Source of the DNA: Parvibaculum lavamentivorans DS-1
GTDB lineage: Bacteria > Pseudomonadota > Alphaproteobacteria > Parvibaculales > Parvibaculaceae
Length of the DNA: 64,000 nt
Assembly: GCF_000017565.1 (NCBI RefSeq)
Contig: NC_009719.1
Location: forward strand, 1,240,001-1,304,000
Direction: 5' to 3'
A model generated the notes under the pieces. That model was given only the letters and a program-made list of their open reading frames with translations, had not been told where the DNA came from and did not search any database. The translations under genes and the position numbers were made by a program. This document shows, one piece after another, positions 15,299-24,946 of this stretch (positions are counted from its first letter, which is position 1; each line of letters opens with the position of its first letter).

Positions 15299-17473
15299 AT
15301 GTCGGTTCAGGGCTTCCCTGCGACGGAAGACGCGGGAGGGCGGGAAAAGAGTGCCGTGCTTCAGGCCGCGCGCAATGTCTGGCGCGTGGAGAAAGCCGCG
15401 CGGGCGCACCTCCTTGTGGATGGCGCGGCTTACTATAGCGCCGTCCGCCATGCGATGCGCAATGCCGAACATTCGCTCATCATCGTCGGCTGGGATATCG
15501 ACAGTCGCACCCGCCTTGTGGGTGAAAGCGGCAAGGCGGATGATGGTCTTCCCGAGACCTTAGGGGAATTTCTGAAGGCGCTGGCGAAGGAAAAGCCGGA
15601 CCTCTCCATAAAGATTCTCCTTTGGGACTATTCCGTCCTTTATGCGATGGAGCGCGAGCTTCTCCCCGTCGTCGCCTTCCGCTGGAGCACGCCCGGCAAT
15701 ATCGACCTCTGCCTCGACGATCGCGTGCCGATCGGCGCCTCGCATCACCAGAAGATAGTCGCGATCGATGACAAGCTTGCCTTCTGCGGCGGCCTCGACA
15801 TCACGGTCCGCCGCTGGGACACCTCCGCCCACGATCCACGAAATGCCGGCCGCGTCGATCCGGCGAACGAACCCTATCGCCCCTTCCACGATGTGCAGAT
15901 GATGGTCGATGGGCCCGCAGCCGCGGCACTGGGCGATCTTGCGCGCCGCCGCTGGGAACATGCCGCCGCCGAGAAGCTCGATCCCCCGCGCACCGGCGGC
16001 GACCCCTGGCCCCGCTCCATCGACTCGCATTTCCGCGATGTTTCCGTCGGCATCGCCCGCACCGAACCTCCTTATTCCGGCCGCCCGGAAGTCCGTGAAG
16101 TGCAGGCACTCTTCGGCGATATGGTCGCCGCTGCGCAACGCTGGATCTATATCGAGAACCAGTTCCTGACCTGCACGGATTTCGCCCGCCGTCTCGCCGC
16201 CCGTCTCCGGCAGCTTCCCTCGCTCGAGGCGCTCCTCGTCGTGCCGGAAACCCATCACACATGGCTGGAGCATCGCACCATGCTGATGGGACGCATCCGC
16301 TTCATGGAAATCCTGCGTGAGGCCGGTGTCGCGGATCGCGTCCGCCTGCTTCATCCCACTATAGGCGAAGGCGACGAGGCGGTCCCCATCATGGTCCATT
16401 CCAAGGTGATGATCGTCGACGACGCCATTCTCCGTGTCGGCTCCGCCAATCTCTGCCATCGCTCGATGGGCATGGATTCCGAATGCGACCTCGCGGTGGA
16501 GGCCGACAGCGGCGATGGCCGCGAAGCCGTCTTGGCGGCGCTTGGCCGCCTGCTTGGCGAGCATTGCGGTGCCGACCCCGCGCGCATCGTCGCCACGCTC
16601 CGCGAGTCAGACTCTCTTTTCACCGCCATGGACAATTGCGGCAGCAAGACGCGCCGCCTCAATCCGGTAGAAGACGCAACCGACCTGTCCGGTGAAACGG
16701 CCAGTGCCATAGAAGCAGTGGCTGACCCGGTTCAGCCCATAGGCGCGGGCGAATATTTCGCCGATATCGTCGATTTCGCAGGCGAAGCGGACAAGAGCGG
16801 CGGCCTCTCCGCCATGGCGAAAGCGACTGCCGCCCTTCTCTTTGTCGGCGCTCTGGTGCTTCTCTGGCGCTACACGCCGCTCTCCGATTACGCCGATCCG
16901 CAGACGCTGCGCTCTTCCTTCGATGGAGTCGCCGCTGGTTCCTTCGCGCCCGTCATTGTCGTCGCCATATATGTGTTGACCGGCTTCATCGCCTTTCCCG
17001 TCACCGTGCTCATCGTCGCCACGGCCGCGACCTTCGGTCTCTGGCCGGGCCTCCTCTATGCGGGCATAGGCTCCCTCGCAAGCGCCGCCGCCACATACCT
17101 GGCCGGCCGTTCGCTCGGTGCCGACATGCTGCGAAATCTCATCGGCCCCCGCATCAATCGCATCGGCCGCGGCATCGGCAAGCGCGGCGTCGTCACCATC
17201 ATGACGATACGCCTCGTGCCGGTCGCACCTTTCATGCTGGTCAATCTCGTGGCGGGGGCTCTGCGCGTGCCGATTATCGACTACATGGTCGGGACCTTGC
17301 TCGGCCTCGCGCCCGGCATCCTGGTCCTGTCCGTCCTTGGTGATCGCGTCTTCACGATCCTCCAGGACCCATCGCTGCTCGATATCGCGATCATCCTCGG
17401 CTCGCTCGCGGCATGGATCGCCCTTGCGCTCGGCCTCCAGCGCCTCATCTCGAAAAGGCGGAGTTCGAGGTGA
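15299..17473 (+). CDS. Phospholipase D family protein fused to a VTT (DedA-like) membrane domain
   Basis: A 724-residue fusion. Residues 40-470 contain two HKD motifs (HHQKIVAID at His149 and VHSKVMIVDD at His367), both complete, as needed for a pseudo-dimeric PLD active site. From about residue 510 the protein turns hydrophobic with a VTT/SNARE-associated (DedA-type) domain of several membrane helices (FIAFPVTVLIVATAATFG, LAGRSLGADMLRNL). This suggests a phosphodiesterase or transphosphatidylase held at the inner membrane next to a lipid-scramblase-like domain. The ATG at 15299 is favoured by CTGGAGAA. Its stop overlaps the next gene by 4 bases. Confidence 0.9.
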   Translation: MSVQGFPATEDAGGREKSAVLQAARNVWRVEKAARAHLLVDGAAYYSAVRHAMRNAEHSLIIVGWDIDSRTRLVGESGKADDGLPETLGEFLKALAKEKPDLSIKILLWDYSVLYAMERELLPVVAFRWSTPGNIDLCLDDRVPIGASHHQKIVAIDDKLAFCGGLDITVRRWDTSAHDPRNAGRVDPANEPYRPFHDVQMMVDGPAAAALGDLARRRWEHAAAEKLDPPRTGGDPWPRSIDSHFRDVSVGIARTEPPYSGRPEVREVQALFGDMVAAAQRWIYIENQFLTCTDFARRLAARLRQLPSLEALLVVPETHHTWLEHRTMLMGRIRFMEILREAGVADRVRLLHPTIGEGDEAVPIMVHSKVMIVDDAILRVGSANLCHRSMGMDSECDLAVEADSGDGREAVLAALGRLLGEHCGADPARIVATLRESDSLFTAMDNCGSKTRRLNPVEDATDLSGETASAIEAVADPVQPIGAGEYFADIVDFAGEADKSGGLSAMAKATAALLFVGALVLLWRYTPLSDYADPQTLRSSFDGVAAGSFAPVIVVAIYVLTGFIAFPVTVLIVATAATFGLWPGLLYAGIGSLASAAATYLAGRSLGADMLRNLIGPRINRIGRGIGKRGVVTIMTIRLVPVAPFMLVNLVAGALRVPIIDYMVGTLLGLAPGILVLSVLGDRVFTILQDPSLLDIAIILGSLAAWIALALGLQRLISKRRSSR

Positions 17474-18165
17474 GGAGAGACTTTCTTCGCGTTCTGAGCT
17501 GGAACATTCACGGCGGCGTCGGCCGCGACGGCCGTTTCGATCTCGCGCGCATCGTCCGCCTCGTGGAGCGCCACGATCCGGATATCGTCGCCTTTCAGGA
17601 GGTGGATTCCCGCGGCCGGCTCGATGGCGGCGCGCCGCTGTCGATCCTCAAGGAAGCCCTCGGCGAGCACGCCGCCGAAGGCCGCACGATCTCCGCCCCG
17701 GATGGTCACTACGGCCATGCCGTCATCAGCCGCTTCCCGCTTTCCGGCACACGCGTCTGCGATTTGTCGTTTCGTTCGCGTGAGCCGCGCTGCGCCATCT
17801 CCGCAAATATCGAAACGCCCTGGGGGCCCCTTCGCCTCGTCACCACGCATCTGGGCCTCAGCATCTGGGAGCGCCGCCTGCAATCCTCGATGCTTGTGGA
17901 TCTTGCCCGCGAGGAAAAATTGCCCTGCATCATGATGGGCGACTTCAACGACTGGTTTTCTTTCGGCTGGGTCCGCCGCCGCCTCAGGGCGGTTCTGCCC
18001 TCGCGCACGATGGAGCAGACCTTCCCCTCGGCCTGGCCGTTTCTTCGTCTGGACCGGATTTATTGCGGTGGCGCCGCTGCCATCGTGAAAAGCTGGACGG
18101 ATGAAGGCGCCGCGCCGATTTCCGACCACCTCCCCATCATCGCGGACATCTCCCTCGCGGGCTAG
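17470..18165 (+). CDS. Endonuclease/exonuclease/phosphatase (EEP) family protein
   Basis: A 231-residue EEP-fold hydrolase. LRVLSWNIHGG supplies the N-terminal Asn, IVAFQEVDS the metal-binding Glu, TTHLGL a catalytic-site His, MGDFNDW the Asp/Asn pair, and SDHLPI the terminal Asp-His pair, so the active site is complete. The family includes nucleases, sphingomyelinases and phosphoinositide phosphatases. Coupling by a GTGA overlap to the PLD/VTT fusion points to phospholipid head-group chemistry instead of DNA repair, which is inference from context. No signal peptide is visible. It converges with aguB, overlapping it by 4 bases. Confidence 0.88.
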   Translation: MRRDFLRVLSWNIHGGVGRDGRFDLARIVRLVERHDPDIVAFQEVDSRGRLDGGAPLSILKEALGEHAAEGRTISAPDGHYGHAVISRFPLSGTRVCDLSFRSREPRCAISANIETPWGPLRLVTTHLGLSIWERRLQSSMLVDLAREEKLPCIMMGDFNDWFSFGWVRRRLRAVLPSRTMEQTFPSAWPFLRLDRIYCGGAAAIVKSWTDEGAAPISDHLPIIADISLAG

Positions 18166-19034
18166 CGCCGCTGCGTCCCGTCCAGCGTCAGGATATCCGT
18201 GTAAAGTTCCGGTCGTCTGTCGCGGAATACGCCCCAGTTGACGCGCTGCCGCCGATTCTGCTCCACGTCGAAAGTCGCCGTCAGCACGGCCTCTTCGCGC
18301 TCGTCCGCCTCCGCCACCTTGGCACCGGATGCATCCGTGATGAAGGACGAGCCGTAAAACGTGATGGCGCAGCTGCGGCCTTCCTCCCGCCCGACGCGGT
18401 TCGATGCGACTACGGGCGTGAGGTTTGCCGCCGAATGTCCCTGCATCGTCCTTTGCCAGTGGTCGCGCGAATGAATCGTCTCGTCATGCGGTTCGGAGCC
18501 GATAGCGGTGGGGTAGAGGATCACGTCCGCGCCCTTCAGCGCCAGGATGCGCGCCGTCTCCGGAAACCATTGATCCCAGCAGATCGCCGCCCCGATGCGG
18601 CCATGGCGTGTGTTCCAGACGTAAAAGCCGGTATCGCCGGGACTGAAGTAATATTTCTCGCGATAGCCCGGCCCGTCCGGGATATGCGATTTCCGGTAGA
18701 CACCGAGGATCTCGCCGCTGTCGATCATCACCAGTGAATTATACTGCGCATTGTTGGCGCGCTCGTAGATCGACACCGGAATGACCGCTTTGTAGTGCGC
18801 GGCGAGGGCCCGGAAATGATGCACCGCAGGGTTGTCGGCAATGGGCGTCGCCAGATGCATCAGGTCCGGCTCCGTATCCTTGCAGAAATAAGGTGTCTCG
18901 AAGAGCTCCTGCAGCAGGATCACCTGTGCGCCCTTTTCCGCCGCCGCCCTTACCAGCGTCTCCGCCCGCGCAATATTCTCGTCGCGGTCATGGCCACAGG
19001 CCATCTGCGTGGCGGCGACCGTCATATGCGTCAT
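18162..19034 (-). CDS. aguB: N-carbamoylputrescine amidase
   Basis: A 290-residue nitrilase-superfamily enzyme that hydrolyses N-carbamoylputrescine to putrescine, CO2 and ammonia. The catalytic triad is Glu43 (LLQELFETPYF), Lys115 (YRKSHIP) and Cys152 (AAICWDQWFPE). The YREKYYFSPGD and HSRDHWQR segments are typical for AguB among nitrilases. AGGAG sits 7 bases before the ATG. It is divergent from a putrescine carbamoyltransferase operon and, with AguA in that operon, forms the hydrolytic agmatine route. Confidence 0.93.
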   Translation of the reverse strand: MTHMTVAATQMACGHDRDENIARAETLVRAAAEKGAQVILLQELFETPYFCKDTEPDLMHLATPIADNPAVHHFRALAAHYKAVIPVSIYERANNAQYNSLVMIDSGEILGVYRKSHIPDGPGYREKYYFSPGDTGFYVWNTRHGRIGAAICWDQWFPETARILALKGADVILYPTAIGSEPHDETIHSRDHWQRTMQGHSAANLTPVVASNRVGREEGRSCAITFYGSSFITDASGAKVAEADEREEAVLTATFDVEQNRRQRVNWGVFRDRRPELYTDILTLDGTQRR

Positions 19035-19130
19035 GCTTTTACTCCTGACAAAACCGGCGGGCCTGGCCCGGCTGCTTGCCGGGATCGTTACAAATTGCGT
19101 CTATCGCCCGTCATGCGTCGATTTAGCAGC

Positions 19131-19159
19131 TGAAAATCGCCGGATTCCGCGAATTTTCA
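19131..19159. promoter_or_regulatory. Inverted repeat in the divergent aguB/ptcA promoter region
   Basis: TGAAAAT (19131-19137) and ATTTTCA (19153-19159) are perfect 7-base arms, extended by CGC/GCG inside. The site lies midway between divergent genes of one pathway and could be the binding site of a shared regulator. No regulator gene of obvious relevance is adjacent. Confidence 0.4.
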
Positions 19160-19248
19160 ACTCCGCATTGCGGCAGATCAATTCCCGGCTTCGGCTCCCC
19201 GTACATACTCGGCTGCGTCTGCATTTCCGTAAAGAGGGGACACGCCGG

Positions 19249-20259
19249 ATGTTGCATCATTTCGTTCAAATCCTTGACTTCTCGAAGGAGGAGTTGCTCC
19301 GCATGATGGAGCTGACGGCACTGCTGAAGCGGGCCGACAAGGATGGCGCCTGTCCGAAACTGTTGAGCGGCGCCTCTCTGGGGATGATTTTCGAGGAACC
19401 GTCCACTCGCACCCGCGTCTCCTTCGAAGTCGCCATGACCAAGCTCGGCGGCCACGCGCTCTATCTCCGTCCCGGCGAAATTCATCTCGGCGCCCGCGAG
19501 TCGATCGCGGATACCGCTCGCGTGGTCTCCCGCATGGTCGACGCCATCGAGGCGCGCACGCTGAAGCACCAGACGGTCCTCGATCTCGCGAAATACGCGA
19601 CTGTTCCCGTCCTCAACGGTCTGACCGATTTCAATCATCCGACACAGGTCGTCTGCGACGTCTTCACCATGACGGAACATGCGCCGAAAGGTAAGAAACT
19701 CGAAGACTTCAATCTCGCCTTCGTCGGCGACGCGACAAATGTCTGCATTTCGCTCATGTTCATCTGCGCCCGCTTGGGGATTTCCTTCACCCAGGCGGCG
19801 CCCGCGAAGTATCAGATATCCGAAGCGCACCGTGCCATGGTGCGCGACGCTTGCGCGGAGTCGGGCGCGAAAATTTCCTTCACCGAAGACCCTGCCGCCG
19901 CTGTCGCCGAAGCCGATTTCATCTATACCGATCTCTGGTGGTGGGTCGGTCAGGAAAGCGAGATACCCGAGCGCAGCGCCGCCTTTATGCCGAAATTCCA
20001 GGTCAATGGGGCATTGATGGCAAAAGCGCCGGCCACCGCGCGCTTCATGCACTGTCTTCCTGCCTCGCGCGGCGTCGAGGCAACCGACGAAGTCATGGAC
20101 GGCACGCAATCCATCATCCTCGATCAATCCGAAAACCGGCTGCACACCGAGAAGGCGTTGCTTGTCTGGTTCGTCTATCCCCGCCTGAAGCGCCCCTCCG
20201 AAGCTCTGCTCGCGCGCCACAAGGGATTGGTCGAGGATTTCCTGACGGATTTTCTCTGA
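19249..20259 (+). CDS. ptcA: Putrescine carbamoyltransferase (ornithine carbamoyltransferase family)
   Basis: A 336-residue transcarbamoylase. STRTRVS (residues 52-58) binds carbamoyl phosphate, with LRPGEIHLGARESIADTA, NGLTDFNHPTQ and MHCLPASRG as the further signatures. The FVGDATNVC and YTDLWWWVGQE stretches and the operon context fit putrescine as amine substrate. In the catabolic direction it phosphorolyses N-carbamoylputrescine to putrescine plus carbamoyl phosphate. The ATG at 19249 follows a GAGGGG ribosome site; a longer upstream in-frame reading is not supported. Ornithine as substrate is the alternative but is less consistent with the AguA neighbour. Confidence 0.85.
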   Translation: MLHHFVQILDFSKEELLRMMELTALLKRADKDGACPKLLSGASLGMIFEEPSTRTRVSFEVAMTKLGGHALYLRPGEIHLGARESIADTARVVSRMVDAIEARTLKHQTVLDLAKYATVPVLNGLTDFNHPTQVVCDVFTMTEHAPKGKKLEDFNLAFVGDATNVCISLMFICARLGISFTQAAPAKYQISEAHRAMVRDACAESGAKISFTEDPAAAVAEADFIYTDLWWWVGQESEIPERSAAFMPKFQVNGALMAKAPATARFMHCLPASRGVEATDEVMDGTQSIILDQSENRLHTEKALLVWFVYPRLKRPSEALLARHKGLVEDFLTDFL

Positions 20260-20325
20260 CCTTTCCGGGAGTGAAGCGGTGTTTGCCACGCGTAGAAAAA
20301 TTCAACTTTATCGGGAGAAAAAATA

Positions 20326-21720
20326 ATGACCGATCGATCTGCCGCCAATTCGCGTGGCTACAAGAAGGTCATGCGCAGCCTTGACCTCACGCTGTTCACT
20401 GTCTGCGCCATTCTCGTTATCGACCAGTTAGCGGCTTCCGCGGCCATCGGCCCGCAAGCTGTCTTCTGGTGGATATTCACGATGATCTTCTTCTTCTTGC
20501 CCTATGGCCTCATCACCGCCGAACTCGGCAGCACCTATCCGGACCAGGGTGGCATCTATGCCTGGGTGCGCCGCGCTTTCGGGCCGCGTTGGGGCGGACG
20601 TACAGCCTGGCTCTGGTGGATCAACGTCGCGCTCTGGCAGCCCTCGGTCTTCATTCTCTTCGCCGGCATCTTCGCCGCCCTCTTCATGCCGGACCTCGGT
20701 CTGTGGACGCAGATCGCCATCGCCATTGCGCTCACCTGGCTCACCGTCTGGATCAACGTCGTCCGTCTCGACGTCGGCAAATGGGTGCCCAATATCGGCG
20801 CCGTCTTCAAGGCCGCGATCATGCTGGTCATCGGCATTGGCGGTTTTCTCTACGCCGCAAATCACGGTGTCGCCAACGAGCTGACATTCTCCAGCATGGC
20901 GCCGAGCTGGGGTGCCTCGCTCGCCTTCCTGCCGGTCATCGTCTACAACTTCATGGGCTTTGAGCTGATGTCCGGCGCCAGCGCCGAGATGAAAAACCCC
21001 GCCCGCGACGTGCCCGTGACGATCGCCGTATCGGGTATTCTCATCGCCGCCTTCTATCTCTTCGCCACCATCGGCATCCTGATCGCTCTCCCGCTCGACG
21101 AGATCAACCTCGTCAGCGGCATCGTCGATACGCTCCGCGTGTTGCTCGGCGAAGGGGGTGGCATATTCGTCGTCGTGCTCGGTATCATGGCGCTCTACAC
21201 CTTCCTTGCCAACATGGTCACATGGACCATGGGTGCCAACCGCTCGGCCGCCGAGGCCGCTCTCGACGGCAACCTGCCGGCGATGTTCGCGCGCCTTCAC
21301 CCTGAGCATAAAACGCCTTCCAACGCTGCCATCGTGACGGGCGTTGTGACCTCGGTTGTCATCGTCGTCTACGGTCTCCTCGCCGCCGACGCGGAAGACC
21401 TCTTCTGGACGCTCTTCGCATTCTCCTCCATCGTCTTCCTGCTTCCTTATCTCATCATGTTCCTGACCTTCCTGCAGCTTCGCCGCATCGATGCGCACCG
21501 GCCGCGCCCCTATCGGGTGCCCGGCGGAAAGGGCGGGGCCCTCGTTTTCGCTTTGTTGTGCATCGCGTTCATCGTTCAGGCCATTGTCTTCTTCATCTAC
21601 ACTCCCGGGGAGTTCGACATGACATATGCCGCCTCCATCATCATCGGCGTCGCGGCAACGGTCATCGTCGGTGAACTCATGATCATGCGGGCAAAGCGCG
21701 TCACCGCGTCTGCAGGCTGA
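20326..21720 (+). CDS. APC-superfamily amino acid/polyamine permease
   Basis: A 464-residue integral membrane protein with about 12 hydrophobic helices. The conserved opening of the APC fold is present ([19 protein letters not shown], then [16 protein letters not shown]). It sits between the carbamoyltransferase and AguA in the same direction, so agmatine uptake or agmatine/putrescine exchange is the likely role. In lactic bacteria an APC antiporter does this job in the same type of operon. The exchange mechanism is inferred from context only. GGGAG precedes the ATG. Confidence 0.87.
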   Translation: MTDRSAANSRGYKKVMRSLDLTLFTVCAILVIDQLAASAAIGPQAVFWWIFTMIFFFLPYGLITAELGSTYPDQGGIYAWVRRAFGPRWGGRTAWLWWINVALWQPSVFILFAGIFAALFMPDLGLWTQIAIAIALTWLTVWINVVRLDVGKWVPNIGAVFKAAIMLVIGIGGFLYAANHGVANELTFSSMAPSWGASLAFLPVIVYNFMGFELMSGASAEMKNPARDVPVTIAVSGILIAAFYLFATIGILIALPLDEINLVSGIVDTLRVLLGEGGGIFVVVLGIMALYTFLANMVTWTMGANRSAAEAALDGNLPAMFARLHPEHKTPSNAAIVTGVVTSVVIVVYGLLAADAEDLFWTLFAFSSIVFLLPYLIMFLTFLQLRRIDAHRPRPYRVPGGKGGALVFALLCIAFIVQAIVFFIYTPGEFDMTYAASIIIGVAATVIVGELMIMRAKRVTASAG

Positions 21721-21742
21721 CGGTATCGAAGGAGAGAAGCGA

Positions 21743-22852
21743 ATGGTTCGGTTGCTTGAGACGACACCGAAGGCGGATGGCTTCCGCATGCCCGCCGAGT
21801 TCGAGCCCCATGCCGGCACATGGATGCTCTGGCCGGAGCGACCGGACAACTGGCGGCTGGGTGCGAAGCCCGCCCAGCACGCCTTCGTCGCCGTCGCGGA
21901 AGCGATTTCCGGCGGCGAGCCGGTCACGGTCGGCGCCTCGCCGCGCCAGTTCGCCAACGCGCGTGCGATGCTGCCGCCCCAAATCCGCGTCGTCGAAATC
22001 TCGAACGACGATTCATGGATGCGCGATTGCGGCGCCACCTTCGTTGTCGACGGCAAAGGCGGCGTCCGCGCCATAGACTGGATATTCAACGCCTGGGGCG
22101 GTCTCGACGGCGGCCTCTATTTTCCCTGGGATCAGGACGATCTCGTCGCGTCCAAAATGGCCGAAATCGAGCGCGTGGACCGCTACCGCGCGCCCATCAT
22201 CCTCGAAGGCGGCTCCATCCATGTCGACGGCGAAGGCACGCTCCTTACGACGGAGGAATGCCTTCTCAATCCCAACCGCAACCCCGGCCTCTCCCGAGCG
22301 GAGATCGAAGCCGTCCTCACCGATTATCTCAATCTTGAGAAAATCGTCTGGCTCGGCCTCGGTGTCGTCGAGGACGAAACAAACGGCCACGTGGACAATC
22401 TCTGCTGCTTCGTGCGTCCCGGCGTCGTCGCCCTCACATGGACCGACGACAAGGCCGACCCGCAATACGACGTTTCGCACGACGCCTTCGAGCGCCTCTC
22501 CGCCGCCACCGACGCGCGCGGGCGCCGCTTGGAAATTCACAAGCTCCACCAGCCGGGTCCCCTCTACATCACGGAAGAGGAAAGCGGCGGCGTCGATGCG
22601 GTGGAAGGTACGCAACCCCGTCTTCCCGGCGCCCGTCTCGCTGCCTCCTATGTCAATTTCTACATCGCCAACGGCGTCGTCGCCGTGCCCGTCTTCGGCG
22701 ACCCGCATGACGGCGCCGCCATCGACAAGATTGCCGCGCTATTGCCCGGCCGCAAGGTCGTCGCCGTGCCTGCTCGGGAAATCCTGTTGGGGGGCGGCAA
22801 CATCCATTGCATCACTCAGCAGCAGCCCGCGCCTCGCAGCATGAAGGGCTGA
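21743..22852 (+). CDS. aguA: Agmatine deiminase
   Basis: A 369-residue guanidine-modifying (pentein-fold) enzyme that converts agmatine to N-carbamoylputrescine and ammonia. Recognised by [49 protein letters not shown], the His-containing ETNGHVDN and the catalytic Cys356 in [11 protein letters not shown]. The length matches the bacterial AguA family. Carbamate kinase begins 4 bases after the stop. Its product can go either to the divergent AguB or to the carbamoyltransferase in the same operon. Confidence 0.95.
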   Translation: MVRLLETTPKADGFRMPAEFEPHAGTWMLWPERPDNWRLGAKPAQHAFVAVAEAISGGEPVTVGASPRQFANARAMLPPQIRVVEISNDDSWMRDCGATFVVDGKGGVRAIDWIFNAWGGLDGGLYFPWDQDDLVASKMAEIERVDRYRAPIILEGGSIHVDGEGTLLTTEECLLNPNRNPGLSRAEIEAVLTDYLNLEKIVWLGLGVVEDETNGHVDNLCCFVRPGVVALTWTDDKADPQYDVSHDAFERLSAATDARGRRLEIHKLHQPGPLYITEEESGGVDAVEGTQPRLPGARLAASYVNFYIANGVVAVPVFGDPHDGAAIDKIAALLPGRKVVAVPAREILLGGGNIHCITQQQPAPRSMKG

Positions 22853-22856
22853 GCGG

Positions 22857-23759
22857 ATGCGCGTCCTCGTTGCTATCGGCGGAAACGCTCTCCTGAAGCG
22901 CGGCGAAATGCTGGCCATTGCAAATCAGCGCCGTAACATGGCCGATGCAGCCGCCCCGCTCGCCGTCATTGCCCGCGAGCATGAAATGGTCCTCGTCCAT
23001 GGTAACGGTCCGCAGGTCGGCCTTCTCGCGCTCGAGGCGGACGCCTACAAGGACGCGCCGGCATATCCGCTCGATGTGCTGGGCGCGGAGTCGCAGGGCA
23101 TGATCGGCTTCGTGATAGAAGAGGCGATGCGCCGCTTCCTCCCGGACAAGGAGATCGTGGCGGTTCTCACGCAAACCCTCGTCGATCCCGGCGATCCTGC
23201 CTTCGCTGCACCGTCGAAACCCATCGGCCCGGTCTATGATGAGGAGACGGCGAAGGCGCTCGCCGCCGAGCGTGGCTGGTCCGTCGCGCCGGATGGCAAG
23301 TCGTGGCGCCGTGTCGTCGCATCGCCCGCACCCCAGCGCATCGTCGAACTCGCCTCCATCCGCAGGCTGGTCGAGAGTGGCTGCGTTGTAATCTGCGCTG
23401 GCGGCGGCGGCATTCCCGTCCGTCCCGGCCCCGCTGGCGCGCCTGAAGGCATAGAGGCCGTCATCGACAAGGACCTCGCCGCCCGCCTGCTCGCTGTTGA
23501 GCTCGCCGCCGACTGTCTCGTGATCCTGACGGACGTGGATGGTCTCTACGAGAATTGGGGCAAGCCCGGTCAGCGCCTTCTCAAATCCATCGCCGCCCGC
23601 GATCTCGATCCTGCTTCCTTCGCCTCCGGCTCCATGCGCCCGAAGGTCGAAGCCGTCCGCGGTTTCGTGGAGGCGACAGGCCGTCCCGCCTTCATCGGCA
23701 GCCTCGCCGAGGCGGCTGCGCTCATAGCGGGCAGGGCAGGCACCCGCATCGAGCCGTGA
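22857..23759 (+). CDS. arcC: Carbamate kinase
   Basis: A 300-residue amino-acid-kinase-fold enzyme that makes ATP from carbamoyl phosphate and ADP, leaving carbamate (CO2 plus ammonia). Motifs: VAIGGNALL at the start, VHGNGPQVG, LDVLGAESQGMIG, CAGGGGIPV, VIDKDLAARLLA and ILTDVDGLYENWG, with GSMRPKVEA near the end. It is the last gene of the agmatine operon, which shows that the carbamoyl phosphate released from N-carbamoylputrescine is used for energy. An arginine deiminase was not found in this window. Confidence 0.94.
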   Translation: MRVLVAIGGNALLKRGEMLAIANQRRNMADAAAPLAVIAREHEMVLVHGNGPQVGLLALEADAYKDAPAYPLDVLGAESQGMIGFVIEEAMRRFLPDKEIVAVLTQTLVDPGDPAFAAPSKPIGPVYDEETAKALAAERGWSVAPDGKSWRRVVASPAPQRIVELASIRRLVESGCVVICAGGGGIPVRPGPAGAPEGIEAVIDKDLAARLLAVELAADCLVILTDVDGLYENWGKPGQRLLKSIAARDLDPASFASGSMRPKVEAVRGFVEATGRPAFIGSLAEAAALIAGRAGTRIEP

Positions 23760-23900
23760 ATTGCCCGTAACCTTTCAGTGATCGCCTCGGCCCTCCGTGT
23801 CATCGCCGGTCAACCGGGTTATGCTCGCCGGAATTCATCCCCATATTCGTGGTAGATATGCGGCGCGGCGGGCAGAAAAGGCGTGGATCCGGGCCTGAAG

Positions 23901-24740
23901 ATGGTTGTTGGCATAGTGAGCACAAGCCCGGAGGCGCCGCCCCGGCCGACCTTCCATGTCGCGCCGCCGCCGCCGCCCCGCCCGAAGACGTGGAGCGAGT
24001 TCGCCATCGCGCTCGCCATTGCCCTTTTCCTCAATCTTCTGCTGCTGCTCCCCTTCCTCCTCCAGTCGCCGGCCGTCGCGCCGCCCTTCGAGGAGCCGGA
24101 GGCGATCTCGGTTGAACTGGTGCAGGAGCCTCGGCAGGAAGAGCCCCAGCCGGAGCCCCAACCTGAGCCGCAGCCGGAACCGGCGCCGGAAGTGCCCTCC
24201 GCGCAGAGAACCTTCACCCGCTCCGGCGGCGACAGCGACGAGCCGCCGGGAGATCCCGTCGAGGAGGAGCCCGCCGATCCCGCCGCCACGGAACCGGACC
24301 TGCAGCCGGATGAAACGACGGTCGAGCCGCGCGAGGAACAGGCCGCCGAGGATATTCCCGGCTGGGCCCGCACCATCGAGCCTGGCTACGATGTGCGAGC
24401 CGGCAATCCGCAGGCCACCGCCGCCGCAAAACAGGCCACGCGCGGTGGCGGCGGTGGCGATGCCTATCTGAATGCGATGGGAAAGCGCATCGTCGCGAAT
24501 GTCGTCTATCCGAGGGAGGCCGCCGGCAGGACCGGCGTCATCGTCTTTGACCTTGTGGTCCACCGCTCGGGCGTCATTCGGCAGGCCGTGGTCGTCTCCT
24601 CCACCGGCGTGCCCTCGCTGGACCGCGCCGCGACCGAAGCCCTCCAGCGAAGCCAGCCTTTCGCGCCTTTCCCGCCGGGTGTCATGGTGGAAACGGCCCA
24701 GCTCCGGCTGACGCTGAAAGTGGCGCCGAACATGCCTTGA
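23901..24740 (+). CDS. TonB family energy-transducing protein
   Basis: A 279-residue protein with a short cytoplasmic Pro-rich lead, a single membrane helix (about residues 31-54, Leu/Ala-rich), and a periplasmic Pro/Glu-rich linker with QPEP-type repeats. The C-terminal TonB domain is complete: RIVANVVYPREAAGRTGVIVFDLVV, then GVPSLDRAATEALQRSQPF. It would pass proton-motive energy to outer-membrane receptors. No ExbB/ExbD or TonB receptor lies next to it. The ATG at 23901 or a GTG at 23883 could be the start. Confidence 0.85.
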   Translation: MVVGIVSTSPEAPPRPTFHVAPPPPPRPKTWSEFAIALAIALFLNLLLLLPFLLQSPAVAPPFEEPEAISVELVQEPRQEEPQPEPQPEPQPEPAPEVPSAQRTFTRSGGDSDEPPGDPVEEEPADPAATEPDLQPDETTVEPREEQAAEDIPGWARTIEPGYDVRAGNPQATAAAKQATRGGGGGDAYLNAMGKRIVANVVYPREAAGRTGVIVFDLVVHRSGVIRQAVVVSSTGVPSLDRAATEALQRSQPFAPFPPGVMVETAQLRLTLKVAPNMP

Positions 24741-24798
24741 GCGGCATTGTTCTGCCGCTCTCCCAAACCCCTGAAATATGCCATTCTTGCCTACCCAC

Positions 24799-24820
24799 CC
24801 TTTCGGGTGGGTATGGAGGG
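24799..24820 (+). promoter_or_regulatory. Shared leader element, copy A (MDR gene)
   Basis: CCTTTCGGGTGGG (24799-24811) then AGGGGTA, preceded by ACCCA so that CCCACC and GGGTGGG can also pair. The 10-mer GGGGAGGATA follows at 24860-24869. The same three blocks occur in the same order at 28840-28930 in front of the carboxylase operon, on the other side of the LuxR activator gene. Candidate binding site for that activator. Confidence 0.55.
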
Positions 24821-24946
24821 GTAAATCTGCCCCAGCATCCCTCGAAACAAGCGCCGTCTGGGGAGGATAGCGTGCTGAAAACGATAAGTGCCTGGTTTCG
24901 CAGTGAAAATCGCGCGCAGCCAGGCCAGAAACGGGGGGAGGCACAG

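Noticed and set aside
18183-18205. A CCGTGTAA match inside aguB as a fourth copy of the motif
   Set aside because: It lies in conserved coding sequence, lacks the CACCCC half and is explained by codon choice.
20428-22089. Minus-strand open frame opposite the permease and aguA
   Set aside because: No family features, crosses two well-supported genes, and has the Asp/Glu/Arg/Gly bias of reversed GC-rich coding sequence.
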